From Betaproteobacteria bacterium (GTDB taxonomy: Bacteria; Pseudomonadota; Gammaproteobacteria; Burkholderiales; Methylophilaceae): a stretch of DNA of 32,674 bases. The stretch is taken from NCBI GenBank assembly GCA_022599515.1, contig JAHZMC010000040.1, forward strand, positions 1 through 32,674, given 5' to 3'. The notes below the pieces were generated by a model that searched no databases, had not been told where the DNA came from, and saw only the letters and a program-made list of their open reading frames with translations. The stretch's first letter is position 1. Each line of letters opens with the position of its first letter. Below are positions 23,882 to 32,674 of this stretch, in pieces. The position numbers were made by a program, and so were the translations under genes.

Positions 23882-25307
23882 CACTACTAAGCCTCGTAAC
23901 AGTTGAATTGGGCAATTTAAAGTCGGTATAAATCGGTTTTTGCATTGCATTTTCTATTTGGTTCGCAATGGTTAACAAATTGAATTGCGCAGTTAACAGT
24001 TGTTGTTTTGCAATGAGCGTATTGAGTGAATATTGGGCAAACTCTAGCTTTCCAATCAAACCTGACTCAAATTGTTTTTTCATTTTTTGTTTTTGTGCAA
24101 GTTCTGCCTTCATTGAGTTTTCTGCCTGCTGATTAGCTTGTTTTGCCGATTGATAATGCGCGTGTAGTTGATTGACTTGTGCAATGATACTTGCTTGCAG
24201 ATCTTCAAACTGAGCGCCTTGAATCGCTCGCAATTGCTTTGCTTGCTCTACAAGAGCGCTGTCTTTGTGAAATAACTTTAATAAACTAGAAAAACCTAAT
24301 GACCAAATTTTATCGCCAAATTCGAACAAAACGCCTGGGTTAAGCGAGATGTCTGGTGTTTGTTGCGCCACTTGCAGTTTAATTTCAGTCTCTGCTGCTG
24401 CATATTGTGCAATGCTACGACGAATATCGATGCGGTTTAGCAATGCTTCTTGTTGTAGCACCTTTGATTCTAATGGCACCTCTAATACAGTGGCCTGTTG
24501 CATTAATGTATTCTCTATTGCAAGTGGCTTAATTTGAATAGCGGTAAAATTTTCAGGGTTTAATCCAACGTCTGCTGCTAACTTTGCTTTGAGGAGTTGG
24601 GATTCTGTTTGTTTATTATTGAGCTGATGTTTGGCTTTTAGTGTTAATAGACTGATGTTACTTAGCTCAGTGCTTGATGCTAGACCCGCATTCACACGCT
24701 TCTCTAACATTCTCACAATGCTTTCTTGCGTTGTAACTTCTTGCTGTAATAGTTGCGTTTCAGCTAAATTTTGATGATAAGCGATTAAATCAGTCGCAAT
24801 TTGGTTACGTAATTGCCATGTAATTTCTGCCAAATCCATACGCGCCACTTCGACGTTTTGTTCTGCCTTTTCGATTCTAATACTACGTTTATTGGTCGTT
24901 TCGATTGGGATGTTTAGCGATAAGCCATATAACCATGGGCTTAAATCGCCATTTTTTTGATTGCTTTGACCAAGCTCGCCATTAATGGATGGTGCATTTC
25001 TTATTCCAGCTGCCTGAATATTAAGTGCAGACAGCGCTAATTGCTGTTTAGCAACATCTAATTTGGTATGGTAGAAAAGGGCGCACAATGTTAGCTCGTC
25101 AATCCCCCAACTCGTTAGCGGTAAGCTTTCTGCTGGATAACCAACTTCTACTAGGTACGCATTAAAAGCCGTGCTAGCCGGGTCTTTAGCTAAAATTTTA
25201 GCAACACTTGCCTTTTCATCCAATGGCTTCATCACGTGCCCTGAGGCGCAGCCCATGCTTATCAGGCAGAGGAGAACTGGGACAAGTGTTTGTTTTTTAA
25301 TTGGCAT
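23874..25307 (-). CDS. RND outer-membrane efflux protein (TolC-like)
   Basis: 477 residues. The N-terminus has a signal sequence with a Cys at a possible lipid-attachment site (LISMGC), though its lipobox is weak. The body is long alpha-helical hairpins, rich in Gln, Ala and Lys (for example EKAEQNVEVARMDLAE and RVNAGLASSTELSNI), the repeated helices of the TolC fold. It would form the outer-membrane channel of the pump encoded downstream; order is outer-membrane protein, fusion protein, pump, all on the minus strand. It is preceded by a 79-residue ORF 57 bases away. No strong ribosome-binding site is seen. Confidence 0.9.
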   Translation of the reverse strand: MPIKKQTLVPVLLCLISMGCASGHVMKPLDEKASVAKILAKDPASTAFNAYLVEVGYPAESLPLTSWGIDELTLCALFYHTKLDVAKQQLALSALNIQAAGIRNAPSINGELGQSNQKNGDLSPWLYGLSLNIPIETTNKRSIRIEKAEQNVEVARMDLAEITWQLRNQIATDLIAYHQNLAETQLLQQEVTTQESIVRMLEKRVNAGLASSTELSNISLLTLKAKHQLNNKQTESQLLKAKLAADVGLNPENFTAIQIKPLAIENTLMQQATVLEVPLESKVLQQEALLNRIDIRRSIAQYAAAETEIKLQVAQQTPDISLNPGVLFEFGDKIWSLGFSSLLKLFHKDSALVEQAKQLRAIQGAQFEDLQASIIAQVNQLHAHYQSAKQANQQAENSMKAELAQKQKMKKQFESGLIGKLEFAQYSLNTLIAKQQLLTAQFNLLTIANQIENAMQKPIYTDFKLPNSTVTRLSSDE

Positions 25308-25364
25308 AACAAGCTAGTTTAAAGCGCTGTTGCTAAAGGACTGCGTTTCAAACTAAAATGCATT

Positions 25365-25604
25365 TTATGAGGCAATAGAAGCATGCACAGCATTGAGCGC
25401 ATCTTGTAAGGTTTCTTCTGGCAGTTGATTGATTGAAGTTGCCAACAAATCAGCCGCCTCAACTGTGCGAATTGGCAAATCACTTGTTCTTATTTCTGCG
25501 ATAAGGCCGGCGGCAACGCCAGCGATAATGAGTAAAGTCTCGCGCTCTATCATCAGTAACTCTAGTTCTTCGCAGAGCATATTGTTTTCAGTAGCTTGGG
25601 TCAT
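25365..25604 (-). CDS. Hypothetical 79-residue protein upstream of the RND operon
   Basis: An acidic, helix-forming protein with a Glu/Leu-rich first half (LCEELELLMIERETLLIIAG) and an Ala-rich middle; no Cys cluster or metal motif. The second half (LATSINQLPEETLQDALNAVHAS) also looks helical. There is no obvious signal peptide; the 20-residue hydrophobic stretch is mixed and does not look like a clear membrane helix. It is the first gene of the minus-strand unit that includes the RND pump, 57 bases before the outer-membrane gene. No family is recognised and no good ribosome-binding site is visible. A shorter frame overlaps it on the plus strand but starts with TTG and looks less like a protein. 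Confidence 0.55.
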   Translation of the reverse strand: MTQATENNMLCEELELLMIERETLLIIAGVAAGLIAEIRTSDLPIRTVEAADLLATSINQLPEETLQDALNAVHASIAS

Positions 25605-25859
25605 GTCTATATGTTTATCAGTCTTAATGATGTTAGGAATCTCGGGTGGTTAATGTTGCCAAGCACCCTCAAATCAATACCATACTTTAACCAGCGTTGT
25701 AGAAAAAGTAAATTAAATTTGACCAACAAATCCAATTAAGCAACAGCAGAAATAAAATTAGTTGGTTTTATGTAAGATTAATCTTTTCCGGACGGTATCA
25801 TTGATATACAATATCGCCTTTGGAGTTTATGACGTTATTATTTAACGTTTAAAACCTAT
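25605..25859. promoter_or_regulatory. Divergent regulatory gap before tRNA-Leu and the efflux unit
   Basis: 255 AT-rich bases that must hold the promoters of the minus-strand efflux unit and of the plus-strand tRNA-Leu/tig unit. A weak plus-strand candidate is TTTTCC (25784-25789), 17 bases, TACAAT (25807-25812); transcription would start about 40 bases before the tRNA. No clear metal-regulator operator is recognised. Confidence 0.35.
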
Positions 25860-25944
25860 GCGAGAGTGGCGGAATTGGTAGACGCACTGGATTTAGGTTC
25901 CAGCGCCGCAAGGCGTGAGAGTTCGAGTCTCTCCTTTCGCACCA
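25860..25944 (+). tRNA. tRNA-Leu (anticodon UAG)
   Basis: 85 bases including an encoded CCA. Acceptor GCGAGAG pairs with CTTTCGC (one G-T), the D-arm has GGAATTGGTAGACG, the anticodon stem CTGGA/TCCAG encloses TTTAGGT (anticodon TAG), the long variable arm is CGCCGCAAGGCG, and the T-arm has GTTCGAGTC. The long variable arm marks a type II tRNA. It precedes tig, a common arrangement in betaproteobacteria. Confidence 0.97.
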
Positions 25945-25985
25945 AAATAACAATCTTCAATGAATAACTAATCAGGAAGCGCAAC

Positions 25986-27287
25986 ATGGCAGTATCTGTT
26001 GAAACAATCAGTAATATAGAGCGTCGCATGACGGTCACTATCCCTTTGGCTGAATTGGAAAGCGTTATTAATAGACGTCTTTCTGAAATTTCGCGTACAG
26101 CAAAATTTTCAGGTTTTCGCCCAGGTAAAGCACCAATGGGTTTGGTCAGCCAACAATACGGCGCGCAAGCGCGTGATGAAGTCTTTGCAAAAGCGGTTGA
26201 GACTAGCTTTAGCGATGCGGTGGTAGAGAATAAGCTGCGTGTAGCAGGTTTTCCTAATATCGAACACAAGCCTTTTGCTGAAGCGGCAACTGAACTTGAG
26301 TATGTGGCGACATTTGAAATTATTCCTGAAATTAAAGTAGGTGACGTTAAAAAGATTAAAGTTGAAAAACCGACTTTAAGCGTCACTGACAAAGATGTTG
26401 ATAAAACCATTGATGTATTGGTAAAGCAACGTGTGAGCTATACGCCAGTTAAACGCGCATCTAAAAAAGGGGATCGAATTAATATTGATTTGACGGCTTC
26501 AATTGATGGTGAGCAGGTTGAGAGCACAAACAATAAAGGCATGGACATTGTCTTAGGTGAAGTTGGACGTATTGAAGCGTTTGATAAAAAATTAACAGGT
26601 GGTAAATCTGGCGATACAAAAGAATTTGATATTGAGTACCCAGCAGAGCATGAGCCGGCACAATTGGCTGGTAAAAAAGTAAGTTACAACGTTGTCTATA
26701 ACGCTGTTTCAGAGCCTGTGTATCCTGAAGTGGATAAAGCATTTGCTAAAACATTAGGTGTGGAGGACGGTGACGTGCAGAAATTGCGTGCTGAAATCCT
26801 ATCAAGTTTAGAGCAGGAAGTTGAAAAACGAATCAAGTCGCGTGTTAAAGAGCAAGTGTTTCAGGGTTTAGTTGACGTGACTGAATTAGAAGTGCCTAAA
26901 GCGATGGTTAGTTCTGAAATTGAACGCATGATGCAAATGACAGCACGCAACCTACAGCAACGTGGTATGGATCCTAAAGCGATTAAATTGCAGCCACAAA
27001 TGTTTGAAGAGCAAGCAAAACGTAGCTCTTCTCTACGTTTAATTTTGTCAGAATTAGTGAATACTGAGAACTTGCAGGCAAATGCTGATCAAGTAAAAGC
27101 GATGGTTGAAGCGTTTGCTCAAAATTATGAGCAACCTGCACAAATGGTAGACTGGTACTACGCAGATGTGAAACGTTTAGATGAGCCAATGGCACTAGCG
27201 ACTGAGGAAAATGTCGTTGAGTGGGTGCTTGCTAAAGCGAAAGTGTCAGAAACTAAGATTAAATTTGATGAATTAATGGCAGGATAA
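25986..27287 (+). CDS. tig: Trigger factor (ribosome-associated chaperone, peptidyl-prolyl isomerase)
   Basis: 433 residues, the full family length. The ribosome-binding signature GFRPGKAP is at residues 43-50. The FKBP-type isomerase domain lies around 155-240 ([28 protein letters not shown]), followed by the helical C-terminal chaperone domain. It binds nascent chains at the ribosome exit. An AGGAAG ribosome-binding site precedes the ATG. It heads the tig-clpP-clpX order typical of proteobacteria, 13 bases before clpP. Confidence 0.98.
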   Translation: MAVSVETISNIERRMTVTIPLAELESVINRRLSEISRTAKFSGFRPGKAPMGLVSQQYGAQARDEVFAKAVETSFSDAVVENKLRVAGFPNIEHKPFAEAATELEYVATFEIIPEIKVGDVKKIKVEKPTLSVTDKDVDKTIDVLVKQRVSYTPVKRASKKGDRINIDLTASIDGEQVESTNNKGMDIVLGEVGRIEAFDKKLTGGKSGDTKEFDIEYPAEHEPAQLAGKKVSYNVVYNAVSEPVYPEVDKAFAKTLGVEDGDVQKLRAEILSSLEQEVEKRIKSRVKEQVFQGLVDVTELEVPKAMVSSEIERMMQMTARNLQQRGMDPKAIKLQPQMFEEQAKRSSSLRLILSELVNTENLQANADQVKAMVEAFAQNYEQPAQMVDWYYADVKRLDEPMALATEENVVEWVLAKAKVSETKIKFDELMAG

Positions 27288-27300
27288 AAAGGCGAAAACA

Positions 27301-27942
27301 ATGAGCGAGAAAGCAAACCTGATTAACGCAGCACAAGATACTCAAAATCTCGGTTATATTCCGATGGTGATTGAGCAAAGTGGACGCGGAGAACGCTCGT
27401 TTGATATTTATTCACGTTTATTAAAAGAACGCGTTATTTTCTTAGTTGGTCCTGTAAATGACGCTTCAGCTAATTTAATCGTTGCACAACTATTGTTTTT
27501 AGAAGCAGAAAATCCAGATAAAGATATTTCTTTTTATATCAACTCACCAGGTGGGTCTGTGACAGCAGGCATGTCAATTTATGACACCATGCAGTTTATT
27601 AAACCTGATGTAAGCACGTTGTGTATTGGTCAAGCGGCGAGTATGGGTGCATTCTTATTGGCTTCAGGCTCAAAAGGTAAGCGTTTTAGTTTGCCAAATT
27701 CACGTGTGATGATTCATCAGCCTTCAGGTGGGTTCCAAGGTCAGTCTTCTGACATTCAAATTCAAGCTAAAGAAATCATGTACTTGCGTGAGAAACTTAA
27801 TAGCATTTTAGCTGGTCATACAGGTAAATCTGCAAAAGAGATTGATGTTGACACAGAACGTGACAACTTTATGAGTGCTGAACAGTCTGTTAAATATGGT
27901 CTTATTGATAAAGTGATTACAGACCGCTCAGCAGTAGCATAA
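27301..27942 (+). CDS. clpP: ATP-dependent Clp protease, proteolytic subunit
   Basis: 213 residues. The serine protease triad is Ser114 ([12 protein letters not shown]), His139 (MIHQPSGG) and Asp188 ([11 protein letters not shown]), all in the usual contexts. The first residues form a propeptide before IPMVIEQ. Forms two heptamer rings that degrade substrates unfolded by ClpX, encoded 26 bases downstream. The short gap to tig suggests one transcript. Confidence 0.98.
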   Translation: MSEKANLINAAQDTQNLGYIPMVIEQSGRGERSFDIYSRLLKERVIFLVGPVNDASANLIVAQLLFLEAENPDKDISFYINSPGGSVTAGMSIYDTMQFIKPDVSTLCIGQAASMGAFLLASGSKGKRFSLPNSRVMIHQPSGGFQGQSSDIQIQAKEIMYLREKLNSILAGHTGKSAKEIDVDTERDNFMSAEQSVKYGLIDKVITDRSAVA

Positions 27943-27968
27943 TATTAATTAAGCAACAGGAAGATTGA

Positions 27969-29252
27969 ATGGCAACTAAGTCGGAAGATGAAAAGCTACT
28001 TTACTGCTCATTTTGCGGAAAAAGTCAGCACGAAGTTAAAAAATTGATTGCCGGTCCTTCCGTATTCATCTGCGATGAATGTGTTGATTTGTGCAATGAC
28101 ATCATCAAAGAAGAAGTGACGAGTCTGAGTGATATTAAAACCACAGAAAAATCACTGCCTAGTCCCAAAGAAATCTCAAAAATTTTAGACCAATATGTCA
28201 TTGGCCAACAGCAAGCGAAAAGAAATTTATCGGTAGCGGTTTATAACCACTATAAACGTCTAGAGCATAACCATATTGGTGACAGCACGACTAAAGACGA
28301 TGTGGAAATTCAAAAAAGTAACATTTTACTAATAGGTCCAACCGGCTCAGGTAAAACATTACTTGCTCAAACGTTAGCACGCTTATTAGATGTGCCGTTT
28401 GTGATGGCGGATGCAACCACATTAACTGAAGCAGGTTATGTTGGTGAAGATGTTGAAAACATTATGCAAAAATTATTGCAAAAATGTGATTACGATGTTG
28501 AAAAAGCGCAGCGTGGCATTGTCTATATTGACGAGGTAGATAAGATTTCACGTAAGTCTGAGAATCCATCTATTACACGTGATGTATCTGGCGAAGGCGT
28601 CCAACAGGCTTTATTGAAGCTGGTTGAAGGTACGGTTGCTTCTATTCCACCTCAAGGTGGACGTAAACATCCTAATCAAGAGTTTGTTCAACTAGATACA
28701 ACGAATATTCTCTTTATCTGTGGTGGTGCTTTTGATGGACTTGAGCGGATTATCCGCTTGCGTTCAGAAAAAGGTGGCATTGGTTTCGGTGCTGAAGTCA
28801 AAAGCAAAGATGATGTGAGTGAAGTAGGTGAAACACTACGTGATGTTGAGCCAGAAGATTTAATTAAATTTGGTTTAATTCCTGAATTTATTGGTCGCTT
28901 ACCAGTTGTTGCAACATTGGAATCGCTTGATGAAGAAGCGCTGATGACGATATTAACGCAACCAAAGAATGCACTGACCAAACAATACGCAAAGCTGTTT
29001 AAAATGGAAGGCGTTGAGCTTGAGTTTAAAGAGTCGGCATTAAAATCAGTTGCCAAAAAAGCACTTGAGCGCAAGACTGGTGCTCGTGGCCTTCGATCTA
29101 TCCTGGAACAGACATTGCTAGATGTGATGTATGATATCCCTTCAATGGAAAATTTATCGAAAGTTGTGATTGATGAAGACGTCGTGACAAACGGCGCGAT
29201 GCCAAAAATGATCTTTGAAGACTCTCCAAAACTCTCAGAAAAAGCAAGCTAA
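27969..29252 (+). CDS. clpX: Clp protease ATP-binding subunit ClpX
   Basis: 427 residues. The N-terminal zinc-binding domain has Cys13, Cys16, Cys35 and Cys38. Walker A is GPTGSGKT (123-130), Walker B is [10 protein letters not shown] (184-193), and ARGLRSILE is the sensor-2 arginine region. The RKHPNQEF and IGFGAEV pore/ClpP-binding region (GFG tripeptide loop) is present. Unfolds tagged proteins and passes them to ClpP. An AGGAAG ribosome-binding site precedes the ATG. Confidence 0.98.
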   Translation: MATKSEDEKLLYCSFCGKSQHEVKKLIAGPSVFICDECVDLCNDIIKEEVTSLSDIKTTEKSLPSPKEISKILDQYVIGQQQAKRNLSVAVYNHYKRLEHNHIGDSTTKDDVEIQKSNILLIGPTGSGKTLLAQTLARLLDVPFVMADATTLTEAGYVGEDVENIMQKLLQKCDYDVEKAQRGIVYIDEVDKISRKSENPSITRDVSGEGVQQALLKLVEGTVASIPPQGGRKHPNQEFVQLDTTNILFICGGAFDGLERIIRLRSEKGGIGFGAEVKSKDDVSEVGETLRDVEPEDLIKFGLIPEFIGRLPVVATLESLDEEALMTILTQPKNALTKQYAKLFKMEGVELEFKESALKSVAKKALERKTGARGLRSILEQTLLDVMYDIPSMENLSKVVIDEDVVTNGAMPKMIFEDSPKLSEKAS

Positions 29253-29359
29253 CAAACAATTATTTTTTATTAGCTATTTTCAATCTTAATTGAGTGGCTC
29301 ATAGAAGATATAAATACTAATGTGTCTTGTAGTAATTAATACTTTAATTATCGCTTGCT

Positions 29360-29388
29360 CTTGAACTACCAAAGAATGGTCCCATTCT
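29360..29388 (+). promoter_or_regulatory. lon: Sigma32 (heat-shock) promoter candidate of lon
   Basis: CTTGAA (29360-29365), 14 bases, then TCCCAT (29380-29385), against a sigma32 consensus of CTTGAAA and CCCCATNT. The -10 has five of six core bases. Transcription would begin near 29393, 39 bases before the lon ATG. An AGAATGG/CCATTCT palindrome covers the -10 (29373-29388). Lon is a heat-shock gene in other proteobacteria, which supports the reading. Confidence 0.65.
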
Positions 29389-29431
29389 AATGACATAGGG
29401 TAGATAAGCCCGTGTGAAATTTAAGGTAACT

Positions 29432-31912
29432 ATGACTGAACCAACACTGACAGATGTGTCAAAAAAAAATACATCAACAAACGGCAAAATGCCTTTGTTG
29501 CCTCTGCGCGATGTGGTGGTCTATCCACATCTAGTCATTCCATTATTTGTCGGTAGAGATAAATCAGTAAAAGCACTTGAAATTGCTTCTGATACAGATA
29601 AAAAAATCATGCTTGTCGCTCAGAAATCAGCAACGAAAGATGAGCCAGATGCCGATGATGTATATGAAATTGGTACTATCGCTACCGTATTGCAAATGCT
29701 TAAATTACCTGATGGCACGGTTAAGGTTCTGGTGGAAGGTTTACATCGTGTTCGCGTTTCTGAGTTTGAGGAAATTGATGGCAGCTTTTGGGCTAAGCCA
29801 GAAACAATTGAGCAAGAAGACGAAAATGATAATGAAGTAGAAGCGTTAATGCGAACTGTGATGACGCAGTTTGACCAATACGTTAAGCTAAATAAAAAGA
29901 TTCCACCAGAGATACTTACCTCGCTGGCTACCATTAACGAAGCAGGGCGCTTGGCAGATACGATTTCTGCACATTTAACATTAAAGTTAGAAGAGAAGCA
30001 AAATGTATTAGAAATGCTCAGTGTTACTGAACGATTGGAACACCTGCTGCATTTAATGGAATCAGAAATTGATATCCTGCAAGTGGAAAAACGCATCCGC
30101 GGTCGTGTTAAACGCCAAATGGAAAAAAGCCAACGTGAGTATTATTTGAATGAACAAGTGAAAGCCATTCAAAAAGAGCTTGGTGAGCAAGATGATAATG
30201 CTGAGATAGAAGCCCTAGAAGCGCGCATTAAATCTGCTGGCATGACAAAAGAAGCGTTAGCAAAGGTGAATGCTGAGCTTAAAAAGCTTAAATTAATGTC
30301 ACCAATGTCTGCTGAAGCTTCTGTCGTTCGTAACTATATTGACACTTTAGTAAGCCTGCCTTGGAAAAAGAAAACGAAAATCAGCCGTGATTTGTCTATA
30401 GCAGAACAAATTTTAGATGCGGATCACTATGGTCTAGAAAAAGTAAAAGAGCGTATCGTTGAGTACTTGGCTGTGCAACAACGTGTTGGCAAAGTGAAAG
30501 CGCCTATTTTATGTTTGGTTGGTCCGCCAGGTGTTGGTAAAACATCTTTAGGTCAAAGTATTGCTAAAGCGGTTAATCGTAAATTTATTCGTATGGCCTT
30601 GGGTGGTGTGCGTGACGAATCAGAAATTCGCGGACATCGTCGGACTTATATTGGCTCAATGCCAGGCAAAGTATTGCAAAGCATGACGAAAGTCGGCGTT
30701 AAAAACCCATTATTTCTTTTAGATGAAGTGGATAAAATGGGTCAAGATATGCGTGGAGATCCGTCTTCTGCATTATTGGAAGTACTTGATCCTGAACAGA
30801 ATCACACTTTTGCAGATCATTATGCTGAAGTAGAGTACGATTTATCTGACGTCATGTTTGTTGCAACGGCCAACAGTATGAATATTCCTGCACCGTTATT
30901 AGATCGTATGGAAATTATTCGACTCGCTGGATATACTGAAGATGAAAAGGTCAATATTGCAGAGCGCTATTTATTGCCTAAACAGTTAAAAGCACACGGT
31001 TTAAATTCAACTGAGATTGATATTGATGAAAAAGTGATTCGTCATATTGTGCAATATTACACACGAGAAGCAGGCGTAAGGCGTTTGGAACAAGAGTTGG
31101 CTAAGCTGTGTCGTAAAGTGGTGAAAGCTTTATTACAAAGCAAAACAGACGCGAAAAAATTTCAACGCGCAGACGATGGCGTTGATCTAACTCCAGTTAC
31201 AAAAATAGAAATTACAGTTGAAAATATTGATGAATATCTTGGTGTTTATCGCTATGACTTCGGTGTTGCGGCAAAAGAAAATCAAATAGGTCAGGTCACT
31301 GGCTTGGCTTGGACTTCAGTCGGCGGTGAATTATTGACGATAGAAACCGTTGTCTTGCCAGGTAAAGGTAAGATGATTAAGACGGGTAAACTTGGTGATG
31401 TTATGCAAGAGTCGCTAGAAGCGGCTATGAGTGTGGTGCGTAGTCGCGCCAGCCGCTTAGGAATAGCAGAAGACTTCTATGAAAAGAAAGATATTCATAT
31501 TCATTTACCAGAAGGCGCGACACCAAAAGATGGCCCTAGTGCAGGTATTGGATTAACGACAGCCTTGGTTTCTGCTTTAACTAATATTCCAGCGCGCGCA
31601 GATGTGGCAATGACGGGTGAAATTACACTGCGTGGCGAAGTGTTGCCAATTGGTGGATTGAAAGAAAAGCTATTAGCGGCACATCGTGGCGGCATTCAAA
31701 CGGTATTGATTCCAGAAGCGAATGTAAAAGATTTAACAGAAATTCCTGAGAATATCAAAAATCACTTAAACATACACCCAGTTAAATGGATTGATCAAGT
31801 ATTGGAATATGCATTAGAGAAAATGCCTAAGCCGTTAAGTGAAGATGAAAAAGAAGTGCCAACCGCTGTCGCGGAGGCAGATAAAGACCCTAAAGCAGCA
31901 ATTACCCATTAA
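29432..31912 (+). CDS. lon: ATP-dependent Lon protease
   Basis: 826 residues from the ATG at 29432, chosen over the GTG at 29414 because an AAGG ribosome-binding site (29423-29426) lies before it. The N-terminal LON substrate domain starts [22 protein letters not shown]. The AAA module has Walker A GPPGVGKT, Walker B FLLDEVDK and the arginine-rich sensor region. The C-terminal Ser-Lys protease domain has [11 protein letters not shown] with the catalytic Ser, and the Lys follows in [10 protein letters not shown]. Degrades damaged and short-lived regulatory proteins. It follows clpX by 179 bases with its own apparent heat-shock promoter. Confidence 0.98.
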   Translation: MTEPTLTDVSKKNTSTNGKMPLLPLRDVVVYPHLVIPLFVGRDKSVKALEIASDTDKKIMLVAQKSATKDEPDADDVYEIGTIATVLQMLKLPDGTVKVLVEGLHRVRVSEFEEIDGSFWAKPETIEQEDENDNEVEALMRTVMTQFDQYVKLNKKIPPEILTSLATINEAGRLADTISAHLTLKLEEKQNVLEMLSVTERLEHLLHLMESEIDILQVEKRIRGRVKRQMEKSQREYYLNEQVKAIQKELGEQDDNAEIEALEARIKSAGMTKEALAKVNAELKKLKLMSPMSAEASVVRNYIDTLVSLPWKKKTKISRDLSIAEQILDADHYGLEKVKERIVEYLAVQQRVGKVKAPILCLVGPPGVGKTSLGQSIAKAVNRKFIRMALGGVRDESEIRGHRRTYIGSMPGKVLQSMTKVGVKNPLFLLDEVDKMGQDMRGDPSSALLEVLDPEQNHTFADHYAEVEYDLSDVMFVATANSMNIPAPLLDRMEIIRLAGYTEDEKVNIAERYLLPKQLKAHGLNSTEIDIDEKVIRHIVQYYTREAGVRRLEQELAKLCRKVVKALLQSKTDAKKFQRADDGVDLTPVTKIEITVENIDEYLGVYRYDFGVAAKENQIGQVTGLAWTSVGGELLTIETVVLPGKGKMIKTGKLGDVMQESLEAAMSVVRSRASRLGIAEDFYEKKDIHIHLPEGATPKDGPSAGIGLTTALVSALTNIPARADVAMTGEITLRGEVLPIGGLKEKLLAAHRGGIQTVLIPEANVKDLTEIPENIKNHLNIHPVKWIDQVLEYALEKMPKPLSEDEKEVPTAVAEADKDPKAAITH

Positions 31913-31969
31913 TTAGTCAGAAATTCTGTTTGTTTAGTTAAATAATGATGCAAAATGCGTGTAAACAGC

Positions 31970-31999
31970 TTGACAGGGACTTTTGTCGCTTGATATAAA
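31970..31999 (+). promoter_or_regulatory. Sigma70-type promoter of hupB
   Basis: TTGACA (31970-31975) with TATAAA (31994-31999), spacer 18 bases; GATATA two bases earlier gives a 16-base spacer. Transcription would begin about 45 bases before the GTG start. It separates hupB from lon. Confidence 0.7.
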
Positions 32000-32048
32000 G
32001 ATACAACAGGCTGAGCCTGCTTCTTAATAATCTAATAGGGGATTACAC

Positions 32049-32321
32049 GTGAACAAATCAGAATTAATCGATCAGATTGCAAAGTCAGCAGATATTTCTA
32101 AAGCAGCTGCTGGACGTGCATTAGATGCAACAACAGATGCAATTGCTAAGTCCTTGGAAAAAGGTGACTTAGTCACTTTAATCGGCTTTGGTACGTTTTA
32201 TGTAGGTAAGCGTGCTGCACGTAGTGGCCGTAATCCTCGCACGGGTGCAACGATTCAAATTAGTGCCGCAAATTCACCTAAATTCAGAGCTGGTAAAGCG
32301 CTTAAAGATGCGGTAAACTAG
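32049..32321 (+). CDS. hupB: DNA-binding protein HU-beta
   Basis: 90 residues. The N-terminus [25 protein letters not shown] and the core [33 protein letters not shown] are the HU signature, the last part being the DNA-bending arm with RNPRTG. Binds and bends DNA in the nucleoid. The start is GTG at 32049 behind an AGGGG ribosome-binding site. The order clpX-lon-hupB is that of many proteobacteria. Confidence 0.97.
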   Translation: MNKSELIDQIAKSADISKAAAGRALDATTDAIAKSLEKGDLVTLIGFGTFYVGKRAARSGRNPRTGATIQISAANSPKFRAGKALKDAVN

Positions 32322-32328
32322 CGGACTT

Positions 32329-32354
32329 ATTTGGTTAGGCATACCTAGCCAAAT
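32329..32354 (+). other. Hairpin after hupB
   Basis: ATTTGGTTAGG (32329-32339) and CCTAGCCAAAT (32344-32354) form an 11-bp stem with one G-T pair and a four-base loop. No T-run follows, so it is a weak terminator or a stabilising/processing hairpin before the tRNA genes. Confidence 0.5.
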
Positions 32355-32394
32355 AGCACTGCTAGTTTTATGGAAATATTATTAAAGTGACGCA

Positions 32395-32470
32395 GGGTGC
32401 TTAGCTCAGTTGGTAGAGCGTCGCCCTTACAAGGCGAATGTCAGCGGTTCGACCCCGTTAGCACCCACCA
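32395..32470 (+). tRNA. tRNA-Val (anticodon UAC)
   Basis: 76 bases with encoded CCA. Acceptor GGGTGCT/AGCACCC, D-loop AGCTCAGTTGGTAGAGC, anticodon loop CTTACAA (anticodon TAC) in a TCGCC/GGCGA stem, and T-arm GGTTCGACCCC. All cloverleaf arms pair. Confidence 0.97.
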
Positions 32471-32498
32471 ACGCTTACGTATATTTGCCTTAAACAAT

Positions 32499-32528
32499 AA
32501 AGAGTGCTTAAAAGCACTCTTTATTTTT
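32499..32528 (+). terminator. Terminator between tRNA-Val and tRNA-Asp
   Basis: AAAGAGTGCT (32499-32508), a TAAA loop and AGCACTCTTT (32513-32522) form a 10-bp perfect stem followed by ATTTTT. It ends the tRNA-Val transcript, so tRNA-Asp needs its own promoter or read-through. Confidence 0.8.
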
Positions 32529-32555
32529 GACTTTAACTAGTCAGTTGTAATAAAA
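32527..32555 (+). promoter_or_regulatory. Promoter candidate for tRNA-Asp
   Basis: TTGACT (32527-32532) and ATAAAA (32550-32555, 17-base spacer) or TAATAA (32548-32553, 15-base spacer). Transcription would begin about at the tRNA 5' end. Both -10 readings are imperfect. Confidence 0.4.
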
Positions 32556-32562
32556 GTTAACT

Positions 32563-32639
32563 GGAGCGGTAGTTCAGTTGGTTAGAATACCGGCCTGTCA
32601 CGCCGGGGGTCGCGGGTTCGAGTCCCGTCCGCTCCGCCA
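32563..32639 (+). tRNA. tRNA-Asp (anticodon GUC)
   Basis: 77 bases with encoded CCA. Acceptor GGAGCGG/CCGCTCC, anticodon stem CCGGC/GCCGG with loop CTGTCAC (anticodon GTC), T-arm GGGTTCGAGTCCC. The discriminator base is G, as usual for tRNA-Asp. Confidence 0.97.
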
Positions 32640-32652
32640 ACATCTAAAAAGA

Positions 32653-32674
32653 GTGTTAAGATGATTCTTAACAC
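32653..32674 (+). terminator. Hairpin after tRNA-Asp, cut by the window end
   Basis: GTGTTAAGA (32653-32661) and TCTTAACAC (32666-32674) form a perfect 9-bp stem with a TGAT loop. A-rich sequence precedes it; whether a T-run follows is outside the window. Most likely the tRNA terminator. Confidence 0.6.

Noticed and set aside
23882..23950. 23-residue extension of the membrane fusion protein
   Set aside because: It overlaps the outer-membrane gene; ATG 23881 overlaps that gene's stop and has GAGG upstream.
25429..25653. 74-codon plus-strand frame overlapping the 79-residue ORF
   Set aside because: TTG start, Ser/Ile-rich shadow composition and no ribosome-binding site; the minus-strand frame is more protein-like.
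1..32674. CRISPR array, insertion sequence or prophage genes
   Set aside because: No direct-repeat array, transposase, integrase or phage structural gene was seen in any frame.

Overview
The window is a chromosomal segment of an AT-rich methylotrophic betaproteobacterium, most likely of the family Methylophilaceae (Methylotenera/Methylophilus-like). The grounds are the ribulose monophosphate (RuMP) genes hps and phi beside transaldolase, the tetrahydromethanopterin (H4MPT) formaldehyde-oxidation genes mtdB and mch, and housekeeping genes of proteobacterial type (tig-clpP-clpX-lon-hupB). No 16S rRNA or methanol dehydrogenase gene is present, so the genus is inference.

Layout. 1-344: end of an unidentified gene, then a structured non-coding stretch with a possible tRNA 3'-end remnant. 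345-1615: a MESH1-like alarmone hydrolase (-), an unannotated 49-residue acidic ORF (-) and an AT-rich gap. 1616-5409: exported glutathione peroxidase (+), then the ppsA-ppsR pair (-), PEP synthase with its regulatory kinase/phosphorylase. 5617-11480: H4MPT block (+) with beta-RFAP synthase, mtdB, an ATP-grasp protein (OrfY-like), mch, a RimK-like ATP-grasp protein (Orf17-like) and a CitG-like protein (Orf5-like). 11687-14129: RuMP block (+), tal, hps and phi, with a strong sigma70-type promoter before hps and a terminator between hps and phi. 14172-19489: a HisA-like protein (-) diverging from a tightly packed operon (+), mfnD-like, mfnF-like, pabB, mfnE-like and a pterin carbinolamine dehydratase-like gene; this is read as methylofuran and pterin cofactor supply. 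19625-25604: a four-gene minus-strand unit, a 79-residue unknown plus the three parts of a heavy-metal-type RND efflux pump. 25860-32674: tRNA-Leu(UAG), tig, clpP, clpX, lon (with a sigma32-like promoter), hupB, tRNA-Val(UAC) and tRNA-Asp(GUC).

How it works together. Formaldehyde made from C1 substrates has two fates encoded here: assimilation by Hps/Phi with transaldolase in the rearrangement phase, and oxidation on H4MPT by MtdB and Mch. The cofactor genes lie around these enzymes: beta-RFAP synthase uses p-aminobenzoate, PabB starts p-aminobenzoate synthesis, and the MfnD/E/F-like proteins would build the methylofuran carrier used downstream of Mch. PEP synthase would convert pyruvate from the sugar-phosphate routes to PEP. 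The least understood members are the HisA-like protein, the two additional ATP-grasp proteins, the CitG-like protein and the carbinolamine dehydratase-like protein.
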